A DNA stretch of 64,000 nucleotides, taken from NCBI GenBank assembly GCA_021234155.1, contig JAJEKV010000097.1, positions 2,393,477-2,457,476 on the forward strand, read 5' to 3'. The stretch comes from Isoetes taiwanensis (taxonomy: Eukaryota > Streptophyta > Lycopodiopsida > Isoetales > Isoetaceae). Under the pieces are notes generated by a model that searched no databases, was not told the origin of the DNA, and saw only the letters and a program-made list of their open reading frames with translations. The position numbers were made by a program, and so were the translations under genes. This document shows positions 11,400 to 20,752 of this stretch, in pieces (the first letter of the stretch is position 1; every line of letters begins with the position of its first letter).

Positions 11400-12960
11400 T
11401 CCACAAATTGTCGAGAATACAAGGGTTACTAGGACAAAGATGGTGTATGCCATATTAGGAGAGATGCACCACGTTGAATGTCTGGTCCCTGCCATAGCCA
11501 TAAAAGATAAGAATGGCAAGGATTGTTGTGATATAGTTGGAATGAATGAACGCAATAATCTTTGGGTTGACCCGTTACTCTCTTACAATTCCTTGTCAAA
11601 TATTATGACTTAACAATTCGCGAGAAACTAATGGTGAGATTGAAGTTTGCATAAAATTGGATGAAATGGAACCCGACCAAGTTTGAGAAGTATGAGAGGG
11701 TATCCGTTGTCATCATGAATAGAGCAATTGAGAATGCAATTGCACATGCTAAATCAAAGAGCAACAAGAATAACAAAAAGATGTAGAGGTGACTCGACGA
11801 GGAGAAGAAGCGTCATGGAAAAATGGTTCTCATGTCAATCAAGATGACACCGGTGGTTAGGTCTCTTTAAAGTTCAGAAAGAAACCCACGAGGTTTTGAA
11901 ATGGGTGTTCAATCAAACTGACATCCCGAGTCTAATATCTAGATTCGAGGGAGGGGAAAAATTGCAAGTAGATCACTATGGATCTTACAAAGTAATTTTT
12001 CACTTGGCGCGTCGATTTAAAACCGAGAAAGCAATGTACAACATAAGTGGAGGAGGACAAGGAACATGCAAAAGTTGTCTGTACTGCAATCATGCAAGGA
12101 AGTCAAGTACTGGGAAGACTGTTTCAACCTTGTCCCTTAACCAAGCAAATGCTCCTAATAGAGGAGAAGAAGATCCCAAGTTCCATGGCATTTTCCCCAT
12201 TCCATTAGAGAGGGTTCATATCTCGCACTTTTGCGGCTTTGTGAGAAATCATCGACAAGATGATATTTTGAGCTGCGGTCGTGTGGAACATTTCGACAAG
12301 AAGAGAAGAGAGGAAGGAATTCGTAGAGTTGAACATGTTCTATCGAGAAGCGGAGTTTTGCATGGTGGCAATGTAAGATTAGAGCTCGATGAGAAACGAG
12401 GCGGGAAGAACAAGTGTGCCTCGTAAGGTGTCAATTGAGGGATGAAAGCTCGATGCTTCATAAAGAATCATAGAGAGGCTCAACGGAAACCGGATGGGAG
12501 AAAAGGTCTATGAATTTGGAAAATTGCTTGGTTGATCACGAGAGCGACCCCACGAGATGGCGTTCGTTCGGCATTGAGGAAAAAAAAGCATGGGATGCAT
12601 TGTCTGAATTGTTCCCATACATTCGAGAGAATGGACCTCCTGAGAGAAGATCACGAAATGTTAGGTGCAAGCGAATAACAAATTTATTAAAGCTTTCATA
12701 GACGCATGGGGAGAGAGTGAAGTCACGCACTACTTGCACATCTTTTTGGGCTCATGCACCTTGGTTTTTAGGGAAGTATGGAAGCCTAGCGATGTGGAGT
12801 GCACAAGGCATGGAGAAGTCGCATAAACAAGCTAAAAATAGCCTTTTATCGTAACACTCAAAGAGGGGTGGAAATGTGGGAACCAACCCTCTAAGGCAGG
12901 ATAATGAGTGGTTTTATAGAAGGGCGATGGCTAAATCACGACAAGAAGGTCGGCTTTAAG
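11400..12960 (+). pseudogene. Transposase-like gene, frameshifted
   Basis: Several plus-strand frames join into one decayed protein. In order: VYAILGEMHHVECLVPAIAI with IVGMNERNNLWVD (11,440-11,570); FEKYERVSVVIMNRAIENAI (about 11,690); the longest frame, 11,896-12,426, with KTEKAMYNISGGGQ, a Cys pair in TCKSCLYCNHARKS, and PIPLERVHISHFCGFVR; then ESDPTRWRSFGIEEKKAWDAL (12,546-12,610), AWGESEVTHYLHI (12,705-12,745) and, after another shift, SLAMWSAQGMEKSHKQAK and NVGTNPLRQ (12,775-12,900). The layout of a C-x2-C element followed by a P-L-E/D-R-V-H block and a C-terminal QGMEKSH block recalls large uncharacterised transposase-like proteins of eukaryotic DNA elements. I cannot name the superfamily. 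At least four frame breaks make it inactive. Confidence 0.55.
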
Positions 12961-13145
12961 GAGCAACCCGTAAGTCGTAAAACACCATTGGCATAATCTT
13001 TGAAGAAAAGCGGAAAAGTTGCTTGGCAAAATTCTAGGGCCCCACTAGCATCGCAACGGTGGAGATCTAAGAGACAAAGAATCGGTAAAGTATACTTGTA
13101 ATGTGTAGCATGTTCACCTGACCTTGAAGTACTTGCCTCCAACCT

Positions 13146-13262
13146 TGTTTGCACAAGCGTAACTTGGCGTCGTGTGATCTTATTTGTATCATCACGGCCC
13201 GAGCGATTGGAGTTCGCTATTGCTTGCATTTATGTGGCTTCGTCGTGTGAAGCTTTACAAGA
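13146..13262. other. Single GCGTCGTGTGATC-type module
   Basis: Contains GGCGTCGTGTGATCTT at 13,165-13,180, between the plus-strand transposase-like gene and the minus-strand gene series. The facing arm is not clear here: CGTCGTGTGAAGC near 13,240 has the same orientation. Confidence 0.4.
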
Positions 13263-13392
13263 TAATAATAAAAAGGGTTACTTTTGATTAAAGTTGTGAA
13301 AGATGTTACATTGAAAAACAAAATACAACGACTCATTGTTGCTCCAGGTCTTGAGCTCTTCTTCATTATCTTCATCATCATCATCAGCTCCG

Positions 13393-13806
13393 TCCCTCGT
13401 CTTCGTCTTCATCTCTTCCCCTCAAGCGAGCAATCACCCTATCCAAGCGTTCCTCCAATCATCCCACCATCTCTTTGTACATGTCCGCTCACATCCCAAT
13501 AGCACAACGCGTGTTCTTACGCTGAATTAGCATCCTCGTTGCCGTCATAACCACCTCGGTCACGTTGTTGGGGCATGTCATCTGTCGACCTTCTATTCAA
13601 CCGCTTTGATTTGCCTCTCCGGCTACGAAGCATGAGAAGGTTGAATTCATTCTCTTCTTCTTTCTGGCTGAATTGTAACGGCGTTTTCCTTTAGAAGATC
13701 ATCTTGCTCCTTCAACCTCTTCATTAGAACACCCAACACTATGTCGGAAGAAGAGTTCTATCCTCTTGCGTTTTCCATTATCGCCAGTTGAGGATGTGGA
13801 GGCCAT
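13393..13806 (-). pseudogene. Small coiled-coil gene, paralogue 1
   Basis: The start at 13,806 gives MASTSSTGDNGKRKRIE, with a basic KRKR patch that could be a nuclear signal. A shifted frame gives SDIVLGVLMKRLKEQDDLLK, matching the MKRFKE-HDEN helix of the genes at 15,649 and 16,578. A further segment reads LEERLDRVIARLRGRDEDE. A TATAAA box lies on the minus strand at 13,893-13,898, about 88 bp before the ATG, the same spacing as in its paralogues. Frameshifts and an in-frame stop make it a pseudogene here. Function unknown. Confidence 0.5.
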
Positions 13807-14249
13807 AGATGACAAATGGGAGGGGCGTTAAGATTATAGAAGTGAGGAGCAAAGACTCTAACCGTGGAAGGAGCACAATGCAAGGACCTCAATTTATACA
13901 TATTAGCGCTTGAACATATTAAACACACTTTCTTTCTTTGTCGCCGTGCGTGTCGGCCGGATTCAAATTCGGTTGTCCGCTAGAACACATTAATGGTCTT
14001 GTCATTTGGAACACATTAATAACTATTCTAACTACACTGTATATCACACCACGAAAATCGCACCACGAGCTTTAAAACCCTATGAAGGGTTTTAAACCGT
14101 TAATGATCTGTCTTGTCATTCTCTCTACCACGGGATATTGAAAATTAAAAATAGGAAAAAATATTCGGTACATTTGTCAAAAACTTTTCCCATTGAAAAA
14201 TAAAACCAATTACAAACATTAAAAAAAGCGGCCCCTCTAGGAGGAGCCC

Positions 14250-14673
14250 GATGCCTATGATCGCCGGGGCAAAGCTCTTCCCGGAGGCGGTGATAATTTT
14301 TTTCTGCTCCTCCAACATGATTGCCTGCCCCGCAACCACGTTCTCATATTCCGCAACCTTATCTTCCCGCTCATCGAGTTGGGCTCGGGCAGCCTCTCCC
14401 GCTTCGATTGCGGCCCTAAGCCTCTCTTGGAGGTTATATCTCGTGGCGCGCAATTCGCGGTCTAAGGCAGCCCGCTGATTGTCGCGCACTAAAATCACCT
14501 CCCTGTAGAAGGCGGCCTTTTCCTCTGCCGCCCAACCGACTTGCGGCGTCTTCATCATTCTTTTCTTTTAGAAGGCGGATCCGTTCCTCCGCTTCAGCGC
14601 GAATGTTCTGAATTTCCTTGACCAAAACTTGAGACAAGATCTCGGCAGGGATGGAACTGGAGCTGGAGGCCAT
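14250..14673 (-). pseudogene. Small coiled-coil gene, paralogue 2
   Basis: The start at 14,673 reads MASSSSSIPAEILSQVLVKE, followed by a strongly heptad-rich stretch (EIQNIRAEAEERIRLLKEKN). One frameshift near 14,540 leads into WAAEEKAAFYREVILVRDNQ and further helix up to about residue 115 (LDEREDKVAEYENVVAGQA), with a hydrophobic end APAIIGIGLLLEGPLF near 14,250. A TATATAAAA-type box is at 14,764-14,771, about 95 bp before the ATG. The hydrophobic end could be a membrane tail. It is related to its neighbours by head and layout; function unknown. Confidence 0.5.
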
Positions 14674-15135
14674 TGAAAGTGATGGGAGAACAGGAGTGAT
14701 GGCTGAGGGCGGATGTGGTAGAACAGAAGATGGCGGATAGGAGAAGACAAAGGCCTCCGACGTTTTATATAGAAACTAGAGATACGTTGGAATCTACGGT
14801 TCGAAAATCACCGATAAAGTTGTGTAATAATCCTACGAGGCGAAATTATAGCATGCAATTAGGCAACGGTAGCCTATGTTCGCATCATGGGATCCGTCAT
14901 ATCCTAGCCGTACTGTATGCAGGCCGTACAAAAGACAGTGTTATTGTGGCAGCGCATGCCACGTCCTTGGCATGACGTTGTCATCCACAAGCCACGTATG
15001 TGAATAGACGTTGTCATCCACATGCAAATTCGCATTTACCTGCAAGTTATCACATAATCTAGCTAGATATTTGTGTTACATACACTTTTCCATTAATAAA
15101 TTATGAATTTATACATACAACGAGGTGTACGTTGT

Positions 15136-15213
15136 GGAGATCATCTGACGCGAAATCCATTGATTGCTACCTAATTGCAAGAATGGCATTTCGGCGTCGT
15201 GGTGATCTTTAAT
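15136..15213. repeat. Hairpin module (GCGTCGTGTGATC arms) 1
   Basis: Facing arms GATCATCTGACGCGAAAT and ATTTCGGCGTCGTGGTGATC enclose a loop with CCATTGATTGCTACCTAATT. The same loop occurs in the module at 16,006-16,078. It lies downstream of the coiled-coil gene starting at 15,649. Confidence 0.75.
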
Positions 15214-15291
15214 AAAACAAAACAAGAGAAACAGATAGAAGCAAGAAATAGAGCAAATTTTTTCTTTGAAACAAAAAATATATATACAATG

Positions 15292-15649
15292 GCTCACGGA
15301 TCTTCATGATCCTCGTAGGCGAAGCCGTAAAGCTGCGTTCTCATCCTCCAGACTCGAAGCTTCTTCTCCATATCTTCTAGCGCTGCGAAATATTGTGTCG
15401 CGATTAAAGCGCCTGGACCCTCTGACTATTGGCCTCTCGGTACTGGTTAATGTTCTTTGCGAGCTCAAGGTCTCGCTCATGCGGCCGACCCCTAGTGAAT
15501 TCTAACACGTCCCACCGCCTCCATCTTCTCGGCGACGGCGACTACATTTTCGTCGTGAACCTCCTTGAATCTCTTCATCACCACAAAGAAGGGTGATGTC
15601 CGCTGGCGCGATTCGGCGGTCGCTTCTTGGAGGAGGATGAAGATGCCAT
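15292..15649 (-). pseudogene. Small coiled-coil gene, paralogue 3
   Basis: The ATG at 15,649 gives MASSSSSKKRPPN, then frames break and continue as VVMKRFKEVHDENVVAVAEK and, near the end, LEDMEKKLRV and YEDHEDP. It is a near-tandem copy of the gene at 16,578, offset by about 930 bp, including the flanking hairpin modules. TATAAATAG is at 15,751-15,759 (minus), about 102 bp upstream. Frameshifted and truncated. Confidence 0.55.
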
Positions 15650-15785
15650 CGGAGGAGAAGGCGGAAGGCGGAAGGCGGAGGGGAGAAGATGAGCGAGAAG
15701 AAGGCGGAGGCGGAAGAGGATCTGAGGTCGAAGGCAAGATAGAAAGTCTTCTATTTATAATTGAGGATTTCGTAGTAGCTTGAGT

Positions 15786-15849
15786 CACACGACGCCAAGG
15801 ATGCCGTGGGTCGGGAAAATCGGCCGTTACTTCTCGCGTCGTGTGAGGA
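15786..15849. repeat. Hairpin module 2
   Basis: Arms GTCACACGACGCCAA and CTCGCGTCGTGTGAGG face each other across about 35 bp. It lies immediately upstream of the TATA box of the gene starting at 15,649. Confidence 0.75.
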
Positions 15850-16005
15850 AAAAAGGACCGTTACTTCTTCTAACGTCTTTTCTTCCGTAGAAAGCTCGTG
15901 TGATAATTTTTATTGATAATTTTCGTGATACAATCTATACATAAGTAATTTTACTGATACATAACTAAAGATAGAACTTCTCATTGAAGCAAAATAGAAT
16001 CGGCA

Positions 16006-16078
16006 TGGAGATCACCGCGACGCGAAATCCATTGATTGCTACCTAATTGCAAGCAAAGCATTTCGGCGTCGTGTGATA
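16006..16078. repeat. Hairpin module 3
   Basis: Arms GATCACCGCGACGCGAAAT and ATTTCGGCGTCGTGTGATA with the same CCATTGATTGCTACCTAATT loop as module 1. It lies downstream of the gene starting at 16,578. Confidence 0.75.
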
Positions 16079-16178
16079 TTTTAATAAAAAAGGAACATAC
16101 ATTGGAACAACAGGGATAGATAGAAGCAAAAATAGAGAAAAACTTTTCTTTGAAGCAAAAAATAGATAGATACAACGG

Positions 16179-16578
16179 CTAGGGATCTTCATGATCCTCT
16201 AGCTGATTTTCATGTCCCCATGTTGAAGCCGTAAGGTCAGCGTTCTCATCCTCCGCATTTCGGAGCTTCTTCTCCATATCTTCTAAGGCCTCTGAAATCA
16301 TGTGAGCGGTTTCAATCTGCCCGGCCCTAGGCTCGTAAGCCTCTTGGTACATGGCGAATGTTTCCACGAGCTCAACGTCTCGCCGTCAAGCGCCAGCCTC
16401 CCTCGTGAAGGCTAATGCCGACCGCCTCATTGTTCTCGGCGACGAGGCGGTTGTTTTCATCATGGATCTCCTTGAATCTCTTCATCACCACCGCAAGGGT
16501 GATGTCCACAGCAGCTTCACGGGGGCTGGGAGTGCTATCTTGGCGTGGTCGCTTGCTAGAGGAAGATGATGATGCCAT
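16179..16578 (-). pseudogene. Small coiled-coil gene, paralogue 4
   Basis: The ATG at 16,578 gives MASSSSSSKRPRQDSTPS, a serine head with a basic KRPR patch, then DITLAVVMKRFKEIHDEN and NRLVAENNEAV, a short coiled coil. After one or two frameshifts near 16,390 the coding sense resumes with RVELVETFAMYQEAYEPR and IETAHMISEALEDMEKKLRN, ending ENQLEDHEDP at 16,179. TATAAATAG at 16,664-16,672 lies about 86 bp upstream. The original protein would be about 130 residues, soluble and helical. Function unknown; presence in several copies suggests a structural or regulatory role for the element. Confidence 0.6.
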
Positions 16579-16676
16579 CGGAGCGGAAGGTGGAAGGCGG
16601 AAGCCGAAGTAGAAGATGAGCGTAAGGCGGAAGGCGACGGAGGTCGGCGTGGACATCGGTCTTCTATTTATAACAT

Positions 16677-16712
16677 GAGTCACACGAAGTTGCTTCTGCG
16701 CTGTGTGAGGAA
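16677..16712. repeat. Hairpin module 4 (short)
   Basis: Arms GAGTCACACGAAG and CTGTGTGAGG with a short loop, immediately upstream of the TATA box at 16,664-16,672. A further single arm, ATCACACGACGCGAAAA, lies at 16,765-16,782. Confidence 0.6.
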
Positions 16713-17385
16713 TAAATAAATTAATTGTCTTTTTCCAATAATATTTCATTTCTTGAGATAGATATCACACGACGCGAAAACCTAGATATGATGAGTAAAA
16801 ATCGACTGATGTATTTCAAGATGTGAATAAATACAAATAAAATAATTTTTATTAGGAATTTCTAAGGACAATCAGTACATAAATAATTTTACCGATACAA
16901 GTTGGAAAACATATAACTTCCAATTTCTCAAGCTTCGTCGTCAATTTCATGCTCTTTCAATCCCCCATGATCCAACAAGGCAATGACTTCCATGTTATCG
17001 ACCCGACTTCCAACCTTGGGTGAGTCAAGCCGCCAGCCTAAAAAATTTAACATATTGCTTTCGCCCAAGAGACCGGCAAGTCGTCAAAATATTGTAACAC
17101 AACATCCCTACAATTGCTATCACCCTTTTCGGTGTTTGATGCCAATTGGGAATGGTTCCCGAACATGCATAATGCACGGAGGTAATAGACAAACTCGCAC
17201 CCTTTGGTGAAAGTTCTCAATAAGACGATTATCTCCCCATTAACGAATCTTGAGATATATCTTAACAATGTAGAGTCCTTCAATCTTTCCCTCCCCCCGT
17301 GCATGTCGGCAAGAAAAATCATCTACTTCCCACAAATAAGAACCCTCAAGATTATCTTCTTCACATTTATCCTCATCTACCGGGC

Positions 17386-18461
17386 TTATGCTTTAGCGAT
17401 TGATGAAGGGCACGCCAAACCTGTGTAGATCCCGTTGGCGCCTTTGCACCCGGAGACGCTGAATTCTTCTTCCGCTGGTAGATTCGCCTCATCTTGAGCA
17501 AATCGAGACTCCAGCCTCTCATATGCTTCTTTAAGCTTTATAGCATTGCCGGTATAATTAGATACTTCAAACATCTCTTTGTCCAAATCCTCTTCAAAAT
17601 CTAGGCCTAAGTTTACCCATTCGCCAAGGTAATCGATAAGCTCGTCTTCCCTAGCACACATTCGTAACAAAGACGGGTTCCTCAGTATATCACTTAGCAA
17701 TAAGTATTCTTTGCCTTCCACTAAAATTGGCGTTATGTCAGACAACTTCTTTTCATCCTCATCCCCATCCTCATCACCTTGAAATCATCTCCCTCCTCGG
17801 TTCACCCAAGGCGGTCGTCGAAGCTAAAACTCCTACATTCTTGCTCTTCTTCTTGTAGATCTATCTTCATTTCTACGTCATAGTCGACATCATCACACAT
17901 AACCGACCCCCTTGGCTTAAAGATTTCATTGTTTCCAATGTATCTTCTGGTTTGGCCGCGAATGCAATAACTAGCAAATGCAAACGGCAAAGAAATAAGA
18001 TACCTTCTTAAGCACAAGAACGCAGCCAGAGGAGCCCGTTTAGCAAAGATTCTTGAAAAACATTTTTCCCGCTTGCAAATGGGAAGCCGCCTCCTCTAGA
18101 GCTGGTTTTGGAATCCACGAGCCGGGGACATCCGCAAAGGACGCGTCTTGGCGAGACCAAGCTGATGCAGGTGAAAGCTAAAGCAACCTCGCGATAGCAT
18201 CCAAGCTCGCCATCGCTTTTGCCATGATGTCCAACTCCTTGCAATAGAACGGATAAATCGCAATCGGGCGAACTTCCTCGTTGTCATGAGGGGCGGATGC
18301 ATACCATTCCGTGAACTTCACATAACAATCCATGGCGAAACAAATGACGAAAACAAGAAGATGTTTAGGAGCCGTAAGGCGCCTGTCCACTTTGAACTCA
18401 AGTAGCCGTTGTCGATTATGAAAGGGGACCACAGCCGTTGTGGGGAGATTTGTCCGTACAT
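17386..18461 (-). pseudogene. Unidentified transposon gene with acidic C-terminus
   Basis: The first ATG (18,461) follows directly after a CCCTAA array and starts MYGQISPQRLWSPFIID. Shifted frames continue with CFAMDCYVKFTEWYASAPHD, IYPFYCKELDIMAKAMASLD, then (18,100-18,050) DVPGSWIPKPALEEAASHLQ, then VDYDVEMKIDLQEEEQE, and finally the longest frame, 17,745-17,386, with VEGKEYLLLSDILRNPSLLR and LDFEEDLDKEMFEVSNYTGN. The last part is acidic and helical. No family is recognised. Multiple shifts mark it as decayed. Confidence 0.4.
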
Positions 18462-18462
18462 T

Positions 18463-18489
18463 TTAGGGTTAGGGTTAGGGTTAGGGTTG
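18463..18489 (-). repeat. Telomere-like CCCTAA array before an ATG
   Basis: About four CCCTAA units on the minus strand end in AAAATG, that is, right at the start codon at 18,461. Plants normally have TTTAGGG telomeres; here the unit is TTAGGG. Short telo-box motifs (AAACCCTA) are known promoter elements of plant genes, so this may be regulatory and not a chromosome-end relic. Confidence 0.7.
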
Positions 18490-18554
18490 GATCACACGAC
18501 GCGAAGACTACTATGTGCAACAAAAGCACAATGCTTGTCGCGGCGTCGTGTGAT
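18490..18554. repeat. Hairpin module 5
   Basis: Arms GATCACACGACGCGAAG and GCGGCGTCGTGTGATC are near-perfect inverted copies across about 35 bp. It lies between the H3-like gene (18,722-19,557) and the next minus-strand gene (start 18,461). Confidence 0.85.
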
Positions 18555-18721
18555 CCTCACGTATAACATTAAAAAAAAATACAAAGTGCGAAGCTAGGCT
18601 TCTAAGAAAGAAATGGACTAAGAGATTAAGCTTATAAAGCCATTGCATTAAGAAATATTATACATATGAAAAACACAAAGGCACTTCACCGGCCTTTTTC
18701 CGGGGGTCTTTCTTCTTGTTG

Positions 18722-19557
18722 TATTCAGCCATAAAATTTTGACCATAGTACTTCGGGATCCCTTATCGTAAGACGGTAGATGTCCTTGGGCATGATGACC
18801 ACCGCTTGGCATGTATTGTCGCAAGCTGCGAGTCCTCGAACAAACCGACACCAACCGCCCGAAGCCATTTGAAGAGCATTTAAGGCGCTTGCTTGAATTA
18901 TGAATCGGTATGATGTATCGCACCACACTCTTGCGTAATCTCTCTCACGAAGCCCGCAAATGGGAGACGCTTTTAATGACCATCTCGATTGCTTTCCGAT
19001 ACTTCTTTAATCTCAAGCCTTTAATACCAGGGCTTCGTCTTCCGCTTCCGCCTCTACCCTCACCCACCCCAAAGATTTGGAGCTGTTGCTCGGCCGGCTC
19101 TTCCCGCCGCCTCCTCACCCCACAAAGACTTCCAGTTCCTCGGCTACCGACTCTTCCGCCCCTCTCCTCACATTCCCCGGTCGCCTTCCCCTTTCTGGCG
19201 TTGGGCCTCCTCCTTTGATTTGAAGGTCCTGGCACCTCCACAGGAGGAACAGGAGGAGCAGGAAGAGCAAGAAGAGGCGGCTGCCCAATAATTAATCCGG
19301 CATCATATTCTGCTCGCACGGTCTCTCACATTTTCATCCTCTGTCTCCGAACCGGAGTGCACCTCCCTACTTACTCCGGAGCTGCTTCTCCCGGGGCTCA
19401 GTTCATGGATTTCTTTTCCGGGTCTTCTGTTAGGCATGGTCGGAGGAGGAGAATCTCTATCAGAGACTTCAGAGTCAGATGAAGAAGGTGGACTAATGTA
19501 ATCACCTGGCCTTACACCACCTGGATGGATCCTTGCAGCTTGCTTAGTTCTTGCCAT
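18722..19557 (-). pseudogene. Histone H3-like gene of the transposon, frameshifted
   Basis: The ATG at 19,557 gives MARTKQAARIHPGG; 10 of its 14 positions match the histone H3 start, including R2, T3, K4 and GG12-13, while K9 is replaced by Ile. A linker of roughly 170 residues, acidic then proline- and arginine-rich (SPPSSSDSEVSDRDSPPP, ALPAPPVPPVEVPGPSNQ), separates it from an H3 core: PGIKGLRLKKYRKAIEMVIK (alpha-N), PFAGFVREITQE (alpha-1, shifted frame), ALNALQMASGGWCRFVRGL (alpha-2) and QAVVIMPKDIYRLTIRD (loop 2/alpha-3; H3 has RVTIMPKDIQLARRIRG). The stop is at 18,722. Frameshifts occur near 19,310, 18,950 and 18,910. A TATAAA lies at 19,578-19,583. Homology is read directly; any chromatin role is inference. 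True H3 is 135 residues, so the linker makes this about twice as long. Confidence 0.8.
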
Positions 19558-19577
19558 GGCTTCTCGGCCGATGGCGC

Positions 19578-19583
19578 TTTATA
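19578..19583 (-). promoter_or_regulatory. TATA box before the H3-like gene
   Basis: TATAAA on the minus strand, about 20 bases before the ATG at 19,557. That is closer than the 86-102 bp seen for the coiled-coil genes, so transcription might start inside the present reading frame or the true promoter may lie further up. Confidence 0.35.
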
Positions 19584-19765
19584 CTACTTAACACCGACAA
19601 AAATAGACAACCGGCAAGAGATAAATAGTAAAAAAACGTGGGTTAAAGTAAAATATGATGGTAACGTTTTTAAATAATTGTAACGGAACCCTAAAAAATA
19701 TCGGACAAAATACGGAACCCTAAAAACATCGACAAAAACACAAATAAAAACCGAGATTCAAAGCG

Positions 19766-19978
19766 CTAGCCGATAGACATTTTCTTGTTGATCGCGAACT
19801 CACTAAACTTTACATTTCCCTCTTGCCTGTAACCAACCCTAATGCCATCAATAAAATAATGGAAGTTGTCAGCAATCTCCTCTGTCTCCATTAGCACTCT
19901 TAGCTCTGATAATGGCCATTCGCTTTCCATGGTGGCCGTATAAATGACTTCCTCCCCTCTCCATACTCGAATATCCAC
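19766..19978 (-). CDS. Small unidentified transposon ORF
   Basis: A 70-residue frame, MDIRVWRGEEVIYTATMESE, then LSELRVLMETEEIADNFHYF and FSEFAINKKMSIG. It is polar and acidic with a plausible start and stop, placed between the H3-like gene and the next minus-strand frame. No family recognised. Confidence 0.35.
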   Translation of the reverse strand: MDIRVWRGEEVIYTATMESEWPLSELRVLMETEEIADNFHYFIDGIRVGYRQEGNVKFSEFAINKKMSIG

Positions 19979-20067
19979 CGCATCGGAGTGTCTATTATGG
20001 TCCTCAAACGGCTCCCAAAAAGTTGTGCAGCCTCTCTTTTTCTCGTTTCCTTCGCTCTAGTTGACAA

Positions 20068-20364
20068 TTAACGATAAATATTGTTTTGGAAGAAAGTATC
20101 GAACTTAAAGGAGGACTTAACTACGCCGGACCTGTTTAGTTGACCGGATGATTCGTGGAATCGAACATCCTGTGTCGGAACCAAAAATAAGCCATCCACA
20201 AAAATCTCGGCGGGGAGAAAGCATGTATATGTCTTCTGAGCTTTTCGAACTTCCCTGCGCCATCCGAATATGTTAGCAAATACCTCAAACGGTGTGAAGA
20301 TTTTGAAACTCATCCTCACGCCTCCGCTTTTCGACATTCCCGCTTGCACCTCGTCACCATGCAT
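20068..20364 (-). CDS. Unidentified transposon ORF
   Basis: A 98-residue frame starting MHGDEVQAGMSKSGGVRMSF and continuing FEVFANIFGWRREVRKAQKT, FLPAEIFVDGLFLVPTQDVR. Composition is that of a normal soluble protein. It may be one part of a larger broken gene that extends to about 21,013. No family recognised. Confidence 0.35.
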   Translation of the reverse strand: MHGDEVQAGMSKSGGVRMSFKIFTPFEVFANIFGWRREVRKAQKTYTCFLPAEIFVDGLFLVPTQDVRFHESSGQLNRSGVVKSSFKFDTFFQNNIYR

Positions 20365-20683
20365 TTCTTCATTGCAATTACATTGTTCTCATTAGTCCGT
20401 GGCTTACAAAGTTCACTTAAAGGGGCAATTCAACCGCCTCAAGCTCGGTTTCCTGACCTTTACGCTATAATCATGTCCAGAAAACCGGATGCCTATACCC
20501 CGCAAGGTCACGGCATCCATACCTTGAAAAAGGACAATTCCTGATGTCTATGTGATACACGACGACAAGTACACTACTAATACTTTCGGCCGAATGACAT
20601 CCACGACGCCCGATAAACATAAACCCGCACAATAAATTTGTTTGTAAACACGTGTCAACGAAAAGAAATGAAAAGATAAGAAG

Positions 20684-20752
20684 ATCACACGACGCCAAAC
20701 TATCTCTACGCTAGCTTAAGTAGTCGACAGCCTAGCTTCGCGTCGTGGTGAT
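20684..20752. repeat. Hairpin module 6
   Basis: Arms GATCACACGACGCCAAA and CTTCGCGTCGTGGTGATC enclose about 35 bp. It separates the frames at 20,068-20,364 and 20,732-21,013. Confidence 0.8.

Noticed and set aside
18463-18489. Interstitial telomere or chromosome end
   Set aside because: Only about four units, inside a transposon and adjacent to a start codon, so a chromosome-end origin is unlikely.
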